DNA of 64,000 bases from the NCBI RefSeq assembly GCF_000024025.1, contig NC_013131.1, positions 7,978,229 through 8,042,228 of the forward strand. Reading direction: 5' to 3'. Position 1 is the first letter of the stretch; the number at the start of each line of letters is the position of its first letter. The stretch comes from Catenulispora acidiphila DSM 44928 (lineage in GTDB: Bacteria; Actinomycetota; Actinomycetes; Streptomycetales; Catenulisporaceae). Of this stretch, positions 54,067 through 63,800 are shown in pieces. The translations under genes were made by a program, and so were the position numbers. The notes beneath the pieces are model-generated. The model saw nothing but the letters and a program-made list of their open reading frames with translations, was not told the origin of the DNA and searched no databases.

Positions 54067-57000
54067 TCAGGAACGGTCCTCACCAGCGGAGACGCCACCA
54101 TTCTGGACCGGGAAACCCACCCTGAGCGCCAGAGTCGCCAACTCGACGCGGCTGCGCAGTTCGAGCTTGCCGAGGATCTTGCTCACATGTGCCGCGACGG
54201 TACCCTCAGCCAGGAAGAGGTCGACGGCTATCTCGCGGTTCTTGCTGCCGCGCACGATGCCGGCGCAGATCTCGCGCTCCCGGGCAGTCAGCGCGTCGAA
54301 GGGCGCCGGGATTCCCGACACGCCGGGGCGGGCAGCCTTCTTCTTGGTGACGGGGCCGTCGGCGACACCGAGCCAGCGCCGAACGACGACGCCCAGCGGA
54401 GCCGCGGTCAACGTCGCGGCGGCGTCCGCGGCGGCACCGGCCACCCGGAGCGCCTCCGCCAGGTCGCCCGCCGCCAGTGCGGCCGCCGCCTGACGCCAAT
54501 GCGCGTATGCCGCGGGGTAGGGCCGACCCAGGCCGTCCCAGTCCTCGGCGACGCCAGCCCAGACCGCGGCCGTGTCCCGACCCGCCGCCCGGTCGCGCTC
54601 GGCGTCGCACAGCCGGCACAGAACCCTGGTCTCGGGAGTCGTGACGCGTGCGGCCAGGCGCGGCAAGACTTCGGCGGTCCAACCCGACAGCAGTGCCTCG
54701 GCTGCTGCGGTCACCGCCGGGTCGTCTCCGTCCGCACTGAACTCGCTGGCCCCGATCGTGACGATGTCGGCCGCCGCACGCAGACCCACGGCGTGGAGCC
54801 GCAGGACATCCGTGACGTCCTCGGCCACGCCGAACGTGGTCAGCCCGCGTGTGACCGAGGCCAGAGCGTCGTCCGGCCGTCCCTGCCAATAGTCGGCCTC
54901 GGCCTGGCACACCTGCAGCGCCGCCGCCAGCCGCGGGTCGTCGCCCCGTTTGCCGCGGACGTCCTCGATCAGCCGCCGGGCCTCGGCGAACCGGCCGCGC
55001 GCCACGTCGACCTCGGCCAGGGTCAGCCGCTCGTAGACGCTCTCCCCGACCGGGGGCCGGTCCCGCAGGGTGTCCTCCAACAGCGCCGTGGCCTCGTCCC
55101 ACCGCCCCAGCAAAGTGAGGGCGACGGCGGCGGCGTTCGCGACCACCCGGGCCGGGCGGGTTCCCTGCAGGCCGAACCGGTCCGCGTCCTTCAACCCGGC
55201 TTCGGCGATCCGGAGGGTGCCGGCCGCGTCACCGATGCCTTCCAGGGCAACGCAGATGTTTCCGTAGACCCGGAAGAGATCCTCCAACTGCTCGGTGCGC
55301 TTGGCGCTGTCCAGAGCACGCCGAAGCAGGGATATGCCTTCCTCAGTCTGTCCGAGCCTGGTGAGCGCCAAGCCTGCCGCGTTGAGCGCGCGACCCTCGG
55401 CGGCCAGGTCGCCGGCCGTCTCGGCGACCTTCGCGGCATGGCGGGCCCGCCTCAGTCCCTCGTCGTAGGAGTAGGCCCGGACCTCGGCCATGGCCAGTCC
55501 GGTCAGAGCCCTGGCGTAGACGGCTTCCCCGGGCGCGGAACCGGCCAGCAGATGTTCGGCCCGGGCGTAAGCCTCGTGGGTCTGTTTGCTCGCCCCGGCC
55601 TCCCAGAAGTAGCTGCCCAGACGTTCATACAACTCACCGAGTCTTCTGGCGTCCCGAACCGGGTCGATCAGCGCGATGGCCTCCTCGATGAACTCCACCG
55701 CGCGCCAGCCGTGTCCGGCCCACCGGGCGGCGTCCGCGGCGGACTCCAGAACGCGCAGGCGGGTCGTTCCGGCCTCGCCTTCGGGATCCGAGACCCGGCT
55801 CCACAGGTCCAACGCCCGCTTGTACTGCCGCTCTGCTTCGTGGAACGCGCGCGTACCGATGGTCAGCTCGCCCGCACGCACTGCGGCGGCGAGCGCCTGG
55901 GGGAAGATCCGCGCGGAGAACCAGTGGTGCGCCAGCTCGACCGCGGCGCTCCGGCCGTCCGCCAGGGAAAGGGTGGGGTCGGCGGTCAGCGCCTCGGCCA
56001 TAGCAGTGTGCAGCCGTATCCGTTCTCGGGGAGACATCCGCTCGTAGATGGCCTCCCGCATCAGGGCGTGCCGCACGGCGTAGACGTCGTCCATCGGATC
56101 GGCGGCGAGCGTGTCTGCGTCCAGGCACTCGCGCAGGGCCTGGTCCAGCGACTCGTCGTCGAGCCCGCACACCGCGGCGATCAGATCGCCGCTCACCCGG
56201 CGCGCGGCGGTCGCGACGACCCGCATGACGCGGTCGGCGTCAGTGCTCAGCGTTCCGAGGCGCGCCAGCATCAGCTCCTTGACGGAGACGGGAAGGTGTC
56301 CGGCCGCCTGATCGGTGAGCGCGCCGGACTCGTAGAGCTGCTGGGCGAAGAACGCGTTGCCCTCGGACCGCTCGAAGCACGCGCGCGCCATGTCCGCGTC
56401 GACGTCGCCGCCCAGGGACTCCAGGAAGCGGAGGAGCTCGGGTTCTGTGAAGGGCGGCACGGCCACGCGGCGGACCCGGCGGCCGAAGTCCGGCTCGGCG
56501 AGCAGGATCCGCGTCGGATGGCCGGCCGGCATGCCCGCGCGGTGGCTGCACACCAGCAGGACACGCTCGTCCGACATGGCCCGGGACAGGAAGGAGACCA
56601 AGTCGAGGGTGGACTGGTCGGCCCAGTGGATGTCCTCGAACACGAGCACCACGGGCGCCGCGGCGCCCAGCTGGTCCAGCATGCGAAGCAGCGCGGCGTA
56701 GACGGGCTGCACCCCGAACCTTTCGGTGCGGCCGCCACCCCCGGCGCCGGTGAAGCCGTTGATCAAGCCGGACAACTCGTCCCAGACCGGGCCGGCCGCC
56801 GCGCGCGTGTGCGCCCCGCTCTGCTGCCTCGCCTTCAGCCGCAATGCCTCGACCAGAGGGAGGTAGGGGATGTCGCCGCGGCCCAGATCCAGACACGCTC
56901 CGCGCAGCACGATGGCGCCCTTCTCGCGTGCCCGGCCCGCGAACTCCTCGATGACGCGGCTCTTGCCGACCCCCGGTTCCCCGGACACCAGGACGATGCG

Positions 57001-57381
57001 CGGCCTTTGGGCCGACGCGGCGTCCACGAGCGCGCACAATTCGCCGAGTTCCCGCTCTCGCCCGACGAGCTTTCCCGCCTCCATGGCTTCATTCTCACGC
57101 AGAGGCACTGCACGACGACCCGGGTGACGGAAATTCGCCAAGCGCGGACCTCTGCTTCCGGCAATGCCCGATCGAGCTTCTCCGGGTTCTGGCACAGCGG
57201 CTTGCGAACCCCCCGCGAGGCTGACCAGCCGGGACTCCCACAATGCGGCGACAAGCCGCGGGTCAGCCCCCGCGGCCACCGCGCGGCCCCGAGCCGCGTC
57301 CAGTTCTTCCGCGAGCATCGCGATTAACCGCGCTCGCACCGTCTCCGGGAAGGTGTCATCGTCCCAGCCCGGCCTTGTCAC
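54067..57381 (-). CDS. Large AAA-TPR-LuxR (LAL-type) transcriptional regulator
   Basis: 1104 aa from a GTG at 57381, with AGGAG 7 nt upstream. An N-terminal segment of about 100 residues is unusual (FPETVRARLIAMLAEELDAA). The STAND ATPase then begins MEAGKLVGRERELGELCALV, with Walker A SGEPGVGKS (133-141) and Walker B PVVLVFEDIHWAD. A long TPR region (about 500-980) follows, and the C-terminus is a LuxR HTH: FDALTAREREICAGIVRGSK and GTVAAHVSKILGKLELRSRV. LAL regulators integrate a ligand via the repeats and activate neighbouring operons. It is the best candidate for switching on this CHAT/metacaspase cluster. Confidence 0.9.
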   Translation of the reverse strand: MTRPGWDDDTFPETVRARLIAMLAEELDAARGRAVAAGADPRLVAALWESRLVSLAGGSQAAVPEPGEARSGIAGSRGPRLANFRHPGRRAVPLRENEAMEAGKLVGRERELGELCALVDAASAQRPRIVLVSGEPGVGKSRVIEEFAGRAREKGAIVLRGACLDLGRGDIPYLPLVEALRLKARQQSGAHTRAAAGPVWDELSGLINGFTGAGGGGRTERFGVQPVYAALLRMLDQLGAAAPVVLVFEDIHWADQSTLDLVSFLSRAMSDERVLLVCSHRAGMPAGHPTRILLAEPDFGRRVRRVAVPPFTEPELLRFLESLGGDVDADMARACFERSEGNAFFAQQLYESGALTDQAAGHLPVSVKELMLARLGTLSTDADRVMRVVATAARRVSGDLIAAVCGLDDESLDQALRECLDADTLAADPMDDVYAVRHALMREAIYERMSPRERIRLHTAMAEALTADPTLSLADGRSAAVELAHHWFSARIFPQALAAAVRAGELTIGTRAFHEAERQYKRALDLWSRVSDPEGEAGTTRLRVLESAADAARWAGHGWRAVEFIEEAIALIDPVRDARRLGELYERLGSYFWEAGASKQTHEAYARAEHLLAGSAPGEAVYARALTGLAMAEVRAYSYDEGLRRARHAAKVAETAGDLAAEGRALNAAGLALTRLGQTEEGISLLRRALDSAKRTEQLEDLFRVYGNICVALEGIGDAAGTLRIAEAGLKDADRFGLQGTRPARVVANAAAVALTLLGRWDEATALLEDTLRDRPPVGESVYERLTLAEVDVARGRFAEARRLIEDVRGKRGDDPRLAAALQVCQAEADYWQGRPDDALASVTRGLTTFGVAEDVTDVLRLHAVGLRAAADIVTIGASEFSADGDDPAVTAAAEALLSGWTAEVLPRLAARVTTPETRVLCRLCDAERDRAAGRDTAAVWAGVAEDWDGLGRPYPAAYAHWRQAAAALAAGDLAEALRVAGAAADAAATLTAAPLGVVVRRWLGVADGPVTKKKAARPGVSGIPAPFDALTAREREICAGIVRGSKNREIAVDLFLAEGTVAAHVSKILGKLELRSRVELATLALRVGFPVQNGGVSAGEDRS

Positions 57382-57439
57382 AACGTTCTCCTGTCTTTCA
57401 GACGCGTTCGAAGGTCGATCCGTGCCGGGTGCGGGCGAA

Positions 57440-58129
57440 TCAAAGCCCAGAGCTGCCTGAGCGCCAACTGACGCTCCGGAACGCCAAACCTGTCGACCGC
57501 ACAGCGCGGTCCACACGGGCGAGCGCTCCGCGCGGCGGAATACCCGCGAACCAGACGCCCGTCCCGTCCACCCGCATCTGCCAGGGAGGCCGGGCTGCCC
57601 GCCGGTCCTCCCACTCCGCATAGCGCCGCCGTCCCGAGTCGCTGCGGATCAGCAGCGATTGGTTCGCCGATCCCCGCCAGAGCGGGTCGGTAGGACTGGC
57701 AGCGTCATAGCAGCCCATGATCACCGCGTCGGCGAGATCCACCGCTTCCACCCGGTCCGCATCGATTTCTCCGAGTTTGTATCCGGTGGAGATCAGGACG
57801 TCGAGATCCCCGCCGAACTCGGAACCCACCCGGCGCACGCTCTTCAGGAACCTGCGAAACGCCCCAGCCTGGGCCAGCAGCTCGCCACCGCTCACCGTCA
57901 GACCAGTCGCGCCGCGGTCCATGGTGTCGCGCCAGCGGCGCTCCAGGTCGGCGGCGCCCACCTCGACGCCGCCGTCGGGATCCCGCGTGCCTCGGGGCAT
58001 GCACCCGCTGCACGCCAGCGGGCATCCCTGCCCCCAGACACCGAGCCGCAAGCCAGGGCCGAGGGCGGTGACCGGGAAATGGCTGCGGCTGATCCGCAGA
58101 CGCGCGTCGTTCACGAGCGGCCTGCCCAT
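57440..58129 (-). CDS. Radical-SAM/4Fe-4S protein (activase-like)
   Basis: 229 aa from the ATG at 58129 (other starts up to 58414 are open). The cluster-binding motif CPLACSGC is C-x3-C-x2-C, as in radical-SAM proteins; GLRLGVWGQG precedes it and GATGLTVSGGELLAQ follows (the GGE SAM-binding motif). LDVLISTGYKLGEID is the next strand. The small size and GVWxQGC context match pyruvate-formate-lyase/NrdG-type activating enzymes. No glycyl-radical enzyme is nearby; a 46-aa gene lies just upstream, so a peptide-modifying role is possible. Confidence 0.8.
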   Translation of the reverse strand: MGRPLVNDARLRISRSHFPVTALGPGLRLGVWGQGCPLACSGCMPRGTRDPDGGVEVGAADLERRWRDTMDRGATGLTVSGGELLAQAGAFRRFLKSVRRVGSEFGGDLDVLISTGYKLGEIDADRVEAVDLADAVIMGCYDAASPTDPLWRGSANQSLLIRSDSGRRRYAEWEDRRAARPPWQMRVDGTGVWFAGIPPRGALARVDRAVRSTGLAFRSVSWRSGSSGL

Positions 58130-58367
58130 CGTGAGCGCCCCGACGATCGACGCGGGCTGCGGTCCTGCCCGCCGACTCGAGTCGTCGGCGACGAGTCGGG
58201 CCAAGAACCCGCACAGCGGGGCAGGACTACGGCGTTCGACGCGCGATGCGCCTCCGGATCGGGTCGTGACCATGGCGGATACGGCTCCAGGATGCTGACG
58301 TGGTCGTGGAAGATCGAAGGGGCCGGCACCGATCGGCCGACCCTCCGGAGCATGGCTGTACGAACCG

Positions 58368-58508
58368 CTATGCGTCGGTACGGCTCCTGCGCGCCCGGCT
58401 CCGGACAGGCTCAAAGTGCTTCCGGTCCGGCGGGACGTACGTATCGTCTACGACCGCTTCGGCACACAGCAGGCGGCCCAGAACGCCGACGTCCAGGTTG
58501 AACTTCAC
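58368..58508 (-). CDS. 46-aa peptide gene coupled to its upstream neighbour
   Basis: GTG at 58508 overlaps the preceding stop (GTGA). It encodes MKFNLDVGVLGRLLCAEAVV followed by DDTYVPPDRKHFEPVRSRAR and six more residues. It uses actinomycete codons and ends at the TAG at 58368-58370. One cysteine (C15) lies in a hydrophobic N-terminal half; the C-terminal half is basic. Located between the 335-aa gene and a radical-SAM gene, it could be a modified peptide, a pro-effector or a small regulatory subunit. Its coding status rests on the overlap and codon pattern only. Confidence 0.5.
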   Translation of the reverse strand: MKFNLDVGVLGRLLCAEAVVDDTYVPPDRKHFEPVRSRARRSRTDA

Positions 58509-59512
58509 GCAACGGCTCGCTCGCGGAGGGCAGCCTCACCGTGCACCGCCGTCTCGTGGGCCAGCCGGCCGTACAGCATTCCCCTGCGGTCCATCCAGAT
58601 CTCCGCCGAGTGCTCGCCGTTCCACTCCGGGCGCGACAGGCCCACGTCAGCCGAGACTTCCACGTGGAAGTCGCCGTCCGGGTGATAGCCGAGCTCAGCC
58701 ATGCAAGCGCGCATCGTCTCGGCGATGAAGCACTGGTGGATTTTGTCGCCGGCCCACGCAACCGCCTCGGAGCTCAGCGACCGCAGCGCAGGCTTCAGTC
58801 GCGCCCTGCCGGCGGCGATGTCGCGCAGCGCCACGACGACGTCGGTGAACAGCGATGGCGATCGCCCGCCGGCCACTGCCGAATCCCCCAGTACGGGCCA
58901 TCGCTGCGCGGCCAGCCGATGGTCGGCGACCGCGACGTTCACTGTCGCGGCCAGTCGGCGCAAGGCCCGCAGCTGGACATCCGCCTCCTGCGTCTCTCTG
59001 GCGGTGACGGTACGGGCCGCTTCCAGCACGGAAAGCAACGCTTGCTCGTCGGCGTCCGGATTCAGGCCTTGGACGGCCGCCACCGCCTCCGGGCTCGCAT
59101 CCTCGGCCCGAAACCAGGCCCGCGCGATCCGGACCTCGGCGTCGAGCAGCCGTTCGCTCTCCCGGCACCATCGCGCAGCCTCCGCCGCCGTGCGGCCGGT
59201 CAGGCTCAAAGGCTTCGGCAGGACGGCGGCGGTGCTCGCGCCGGACGTCCGGTCAGCCACCATCATGATCCTGGCGTTGAGCCCTACGACGTCAACGGCT
59301 ACGTCCTCCCAGATCACCTCCGAATTGTGCACGGCCGACCGCCCGGCGACTTCCTCTTCGCCTCCCCCTCCCGACCCCTCGACGGCACGCACGGCCAGCA
59401 CATCCGCCGCCCAGACCGTCAGAACGCCGGCGGCCGCGGCGGTCAGCTCGGCGATCGCGGCCGACGCGGCGACGGTGGCCCCCGGGGGGATCACGATTCC
59501 CGCAGAACTCAT
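58505..59512 (-). CDS. Unknown 335-aa protein heading the radical-SAM/LuxR unit
   Basis: 335 aa from the ATG at 59512, preceded by GAGGAGGAAG, and GTCCGTCA 23 nt further upstream. The N-terminus is Ala-rich (VAASAAIAELTAAAAGVLTV), then VHNSEVIWEDVAVDVVGLNA, a helical middle (RETQEADVQLRALRRLAATV), and a C-terminal part with FIAETMRACMAELGYHPDGD and LSRPEWNGEHSAEIWMDRRG. No signal peptide or catalytic motif was identified. It is the first gene of a run that continues with the 46-aa peptide and the radical-SAM gene. Confidence 0.65.
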   Translation of the reverse strand: MSSAGIVIPPGATVAASAAIAELTAAAAGVLTVWAADVLAVRAVEGSGGGGEEEVAGRSAVHNSEVIWEDVAVDVVGLNARIMMVADRTSGASTAAVLPKPLSLTGRTAAEAARWCRESERLLDAEVRIARAWFRAEDASPEAVAAVQGLNPDADEQALLSVLEAARTVTARETQEADVQLRALRRLAATVNVAVADHRLAAQRWPVLGDSAVAGGRSPSLFTDVVVALRDIAAGRARLKPALRSLSSEAVAWAGDKIHQCFIAETMRACMAELGYHPDGDFHVEVSADVGLSRPEWNGEHSAEIWMDRRGMLYGRLAHETAVHGEAALRERAVA

Positions 59513-59542
59513 GGTCTTCCTCCTCATCAGGGGATGACGGAC

Positions 59543-60346
59543 AGCACTCAAGAGGGAGGGTCTGTAGCACTCCGCCAAGGACTGCTTTGCGACGGATCTG
59601 CGCCGCCGGGAACGGGAACGGGACAGAGTTCGAGTCGCCGAACGCGGAAGTCATCAAGATCCGTCACAGTCTCAGACACCGACAACAAGGATGCCGCCTG
59701 GCAGAATTCCGCTTGCCAAGTAATTCACCCGCGCAGGTCAAGGGCACTAGAAGAGGGTGCAGGGCTGATGACCCTGAGGTCTCGGCTCGCTGCGTCATTG
59801 CTGCGATGCCCAACGTCAACTGCTATTCCTTCAGACGGTCCCAGCAAAGCCGGAGAAGGCCACGGTCCATCCATCATCTGTGTCGCGCCAGCGGGCCCTG
59901 ACAAGGGGAAGTTCCGGTCCCAAAAGCGCAGTCAGACTGCCAGGTTGGCCGACAGGACAGGCTGGGTCCGCGCAACAACGACCAACCGAGCGCCCCGAAT
60001 TTTCGGTCAGCAGCGAATGCGGCGACCTACCAATCACACGGCGCGGGCTGGCAGGCCGTCACGCCCAAAGGCGGCTCGTCGATCGACAAGAATCTTTTGA
60101 TTGGCACTCACAGTGGCACGACTATCACCTTAAACGGAGTCAGACGACGATAAAAGGTCCGCTACCTGCCGTTTACGGCGTCGATAGGCAGTCCGGTCTA
60201 AGCAGCCTCGACATGCATTTCGACGGATGATTGCAATGAGCGCGGGACCGCAGTTCACTCTTGGATCCCTCGCCCAGCCCGCAAGTGCGGTCGGTCACCA
60301 GCCAGCGGCTAGTTCTTCACCGGAACGAGTGCGGCCATCTTTAGCG
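59543..60346. other. About 0.8 kb without a convincing gene
   Basis: Only short, biased-composition frames. It lies between the immunity-gene stop (60347) and the start region of the 335-aa gene and includes the latter's GTCCGTCA element at the edge (59535-59542). Nothing else is recognisable. Confidence 0.4.
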
Positions 60347-60820
60347 CTACTCATCGTCGTCGGCGTAGTCCCCAATGCTGACGTCCATGAGCAGCGACTG
60401 CCAGAACCCGGTTTCGTCTCGCAGTGCGCTCGGGTCGAGCGTCTCGAGTTCGACGCGCAGCCGAGCGGCGATCTCCTCGGCCTCGTCTTGGGAGGATCCG
60501 GCGGTCGCCTCTTCGAATATGGCGACGCTTTCACCGAACTGACGGGGCGAGGCGTTCACATAGACGAGATTCCCGAGCTCTCCGTCCCACAGCATGATCT
60601 CGCCTGAGTCGCGGTCGATGAAGTACGATCCGCCGTTTTCGGCATCACTCACCTGCAACAGATCGCGACCGCCCGCGGACAGTTCGCCGCCCTCGGCGGC
60701 GACAAAGATCGAGGACTGTTCGGGCAGCCCGGTCGTCACCAAGTAGTCGCGGGCATCCGCAGCACGGACTGTAGCGACGTATTCCTGGGGGTAACGGTGC
60801 ATTCCGATCACGGCGCTCAT
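60347..60820 (-). CDS. SUKH-like immunity protein for the RHS toxin
   Basis: 157 aa from the ATG at 60820, 1 nt after the RHS stop. The sequence (TTGLPEQSSIFVAAEGGELS, GSYFIDRDSGEIMLWDGELG and VYVNASPRQFGESVAIFEEA) follows the SUKH-4-like layout: a G-L-P-x start, a strand with xIxxxDGxxG and an FxxSVxxF helix. Such proteins neutralise a toxin encoded just upstream. The acidic C-terminus (DYADDDE) also fits a toxin-binding immunity protein. Position immediately after a toxin-bearing RHS gene makes this role likely. Confidence 0.8.
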   Translation of the reverse strand: MSAVIGMHRYPQEYVATVRAADARDYLVTTGLPEQSSIFVAAEGGELSAGGRDLLQVSDAENGGSYFIDRDSGEIMLWDGELGNLVYVNASPRQFGESVAIFEEATAGSSQDEAEEIAARLRVELETLDPSALRDETGFWQSLLMDVSIGDYADDDE

Positions 60821-60821
60821 T

Positions 60822-63800
60822 CTAGTCTGCCCATGGCGCCGCCCAGTTTCCTGCCTCAGCGTCATCGAAGATCTGGTCCACGTATGCCTTACGTGCAGCG
60901 TTGGCTGCTACGCCGTCCTTCGAGAGCGTCCACGCCCACGAGTAGGTGTACTTGATACCCATATCGCCCAGAGTCTTTCGGCACTGGTTCGTTCCGATGC
61001 AGGGCTCAAACTCGGAATACACCTCGGTGATCTTGTCACCATACTGGCGCACCAGCTTACGCTCGGCATGCATGAACTGGCCCTTTGACGAGGCAGCGAC
61101 CGCTATTTGCTCCACTCCGTTGTCATCGATGTAGCGTGCGGCGGCGAAGTTGTTGCCCTTCTTGCCCAGTCGCAATCGCTCCTGGATGACCGCTTGGCTC
61201 AGATCGGTGCTTCCGGGCTCGGTGGTCCCGGTGCAGGCCAGACCATACGGGTCGGCCCACGTCAGCGGGTTCGGAACGTACGCCCGGTCGTTGGCCGCCG
61301 GAGCCAGACCGAGCGGGTCCGGTGTGAGGTAAGCAGCGGTCTCAGGGTCGTAATAGCGGAAACGGTTGTAATGGAGACCGGTCTCGGCGTCGTAGTACTG
61401 GCCAGGGAAGCGCAGGGGGCAATCGACTCCGTCATCGGCTGATACGGCGGTCTGTGTACCCCACAGACTCGTCGTGGTGTGCCAGACGATTCGGCCACCC
61501 TGATCGACCAGTTCGGACGGCGTGCCGAGTTGGTCCGTGACGATCGCGTGGAAGATCTCGTCGACAACCTCCTGAGAAGCGTCGTCAACCCAGTGACGAC
61601 GGCGCTGCGCGGTCGGCCGGAAAGTATCGGGATCGTAGTCCCACGTCCACACCTCCCGACCACCATCGCCGCCGGAAGAGTACTGTTCGACCAGCTGGCT
61701 GCCGTCCCACGCAAAACGAACGGTCTCCACGACCACACCGGCCGCTACATGCTCCTTAGCCGTCCGACGACCCAGCGGGTCATAGCGGTAGCGCCACGCC
61801 GTGCCGTCCGGCAGACCCACCTGGACCAACTGGTCATCAGCGTTCCAGGAATACGTCCATTCCTTGCGCCGACCGTCGAGTGTGCGCCGGAGGGCGCGTA
61901 CCAGGCGGCCCGCGACGTCGTACTCATAAGACGTGCGCCCAGCTTGCCGAATCAGCGTTCGGTCGGTGGTCCGAGCCCCGGAAGTGTCCGTGTCAGTCGG
62001 CACGTCGGCCTGGGCGACGTTGCCGAAGGCGTCGTACGCGTACGACTCCGACCAGCCTTCCGCTCTGACTCCCGTCACCCGGCCAGCCGGGTCCAAGTCA
62101 TAACGACGGACGCCTCGCAAGCTGTCGGTCACGACTGCGGGTGTACCGTCTGGCCGATATCCAATATCGCGACCCAGCGCCGGCTGCCCGCCCACGATAG
62201 GCCGTTCCTCACTCCACAGCCGCTGCGCAACCAGCCGTCCGACTGCATCCACGCCCTGCTCGAGCCGGGCCTGCGGACCGAACACGACGCCCGTGAGACG
62301 GCTTGCCGCGTCGTACTGGAAGTCGAGCTTCCCTGCGCCCGCCGCCAACGCGGCTGGGCGGCCCGCAGCATCGAACGTCCACGCCGAGACCGCTCCCGAA
62401 GAGCTGGTGCGACGGATTCGACGCCCCGCAGAGTCGTACTCAGAGACGACCTCGTGGCCATCCACCGTTTCGGACACCACCCGACCCGCAGCGTCATAAA
62501 CGAAGATGACAGCGGCGCCGGAAGGTCCAGTCGTGCGGGTCAGGCGGCCCATCGCGTCGCGCTCGTAAGCGAATTCTCCATCGCTCGTCCGGCGGACAAC
62601 GACCCGACCCGCGGCATCTCTGGTGAACTCCGAACGGTTCCCGAGTCCGTCGATGCGAGCCGTCAGCTGCCCAGCCGCGTCATGCTCATAGGCGAGAGTG
62701 CGGCCGATGAAGTCCGTCTCGGACACCAGTTGACCGGCCGCGTCGTGCACGTACCGCCACGTCGCGCCGGCACTGTTCGTCACCGACGTCTGACGCAACT
62801 CGCTATCGAGCGCGAACTCGTGACGCTCACCGGTCGGATCCACGCGCGCAACCATCGAGCCGAATGGCCCGAGCTCGAACACTGTCCGACTGCCCAGAGG
62901 GTCGAGCACCCCGACCTGGCGCCCCTCCGCGTCATAGGACCATTCCCAACGTGCCCCGTCAGGCGCGGCATACCAGGCAGGATATCCTTCGACGGTCCAG
63001 CCGTATTCAGCGCGACCGCCAACGGGATCAACGATCGTCGTGATGCGGCCGAAGGTGTCGCGGACTACCTGAGTGACCTCGCCTAGCGGGCCGATCGTGG
63101 CAACTGGCAGGCCAGCGCCGTCGGTTTCGACACGAGTTGTGGCGCCGAGGGCATCGGTGAGTTCGTGCAAGGCTCCGTCGTCGCCGTAGGCGAAACGGTT
63201 CTCGATGCCCAGCGGATCAACGGCAACGATCAGGTTCCCACGCTGGTCATAACGCTGCTGCCGGAGCACTCCGTCTGGCGCACGTGCGGCGACGATGTGA
63301 TGGTGCTCGTCGTAGTCCAACTCGGTGACCGCGCCGTCTGGACCGATCTGGCGGACCACATCACCGTGTTCGCCGAGTTCGTAGACCGTCCGACGGCCCA
63401 AGGCATCAGTGCGAGACAGCGGCCGACCGTACCGGTCGAACTCGGCGCGAGTCTGGTTGCCAAGCGGATCGGTAACAGAGATCAGGTGGCCCAGCTCGTC
63501 ATAGACGTACGTGATCGAGTCGCCGAGAGAGTTCGTGAAGACGGTGGTCTGGTGCTCGTCATCGTAAACGAAGGACCCGGACAGGTAACCGCCGTCACCT
63601 TGAGTGCGTACGACCCGCGAACCCTCGTCGTACTCGTAGGCGTAGCGATAGCCGACCCGGTCGACCCAGGCGACGATCCGGTCCGCATCGTCGTACTCGT
63701 AGTTGTACGGCAGGTTAGAGGAGTCGAGGACACCTACCAAGCGACCGCGATCGTCGTAGTGGAATCGTTTGACGGTGACGCCATCCGGAGATCCGTCGAG

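Noticed and set aside
53803-57327. 1174-codon open frame opposite the LuxR regulator
   Set aside because: Antisense artefact of codon bias; the minus-strand product has Walker and LuxR HTH motifs, while this translation is low-complexity without motifs.
39742-59512. Naming the cluster as a specific published system (for example CATRA)
   Set aside because: Caspase and TPR-like parts fit the general idea, but I could not recognise the defining family sequences, so a named assignment is not supported.
59587-60346. Short frames between the 335-aa gene and the immunity gene
   Set aside because: No motif or ribosome site; composition looks non-coding.
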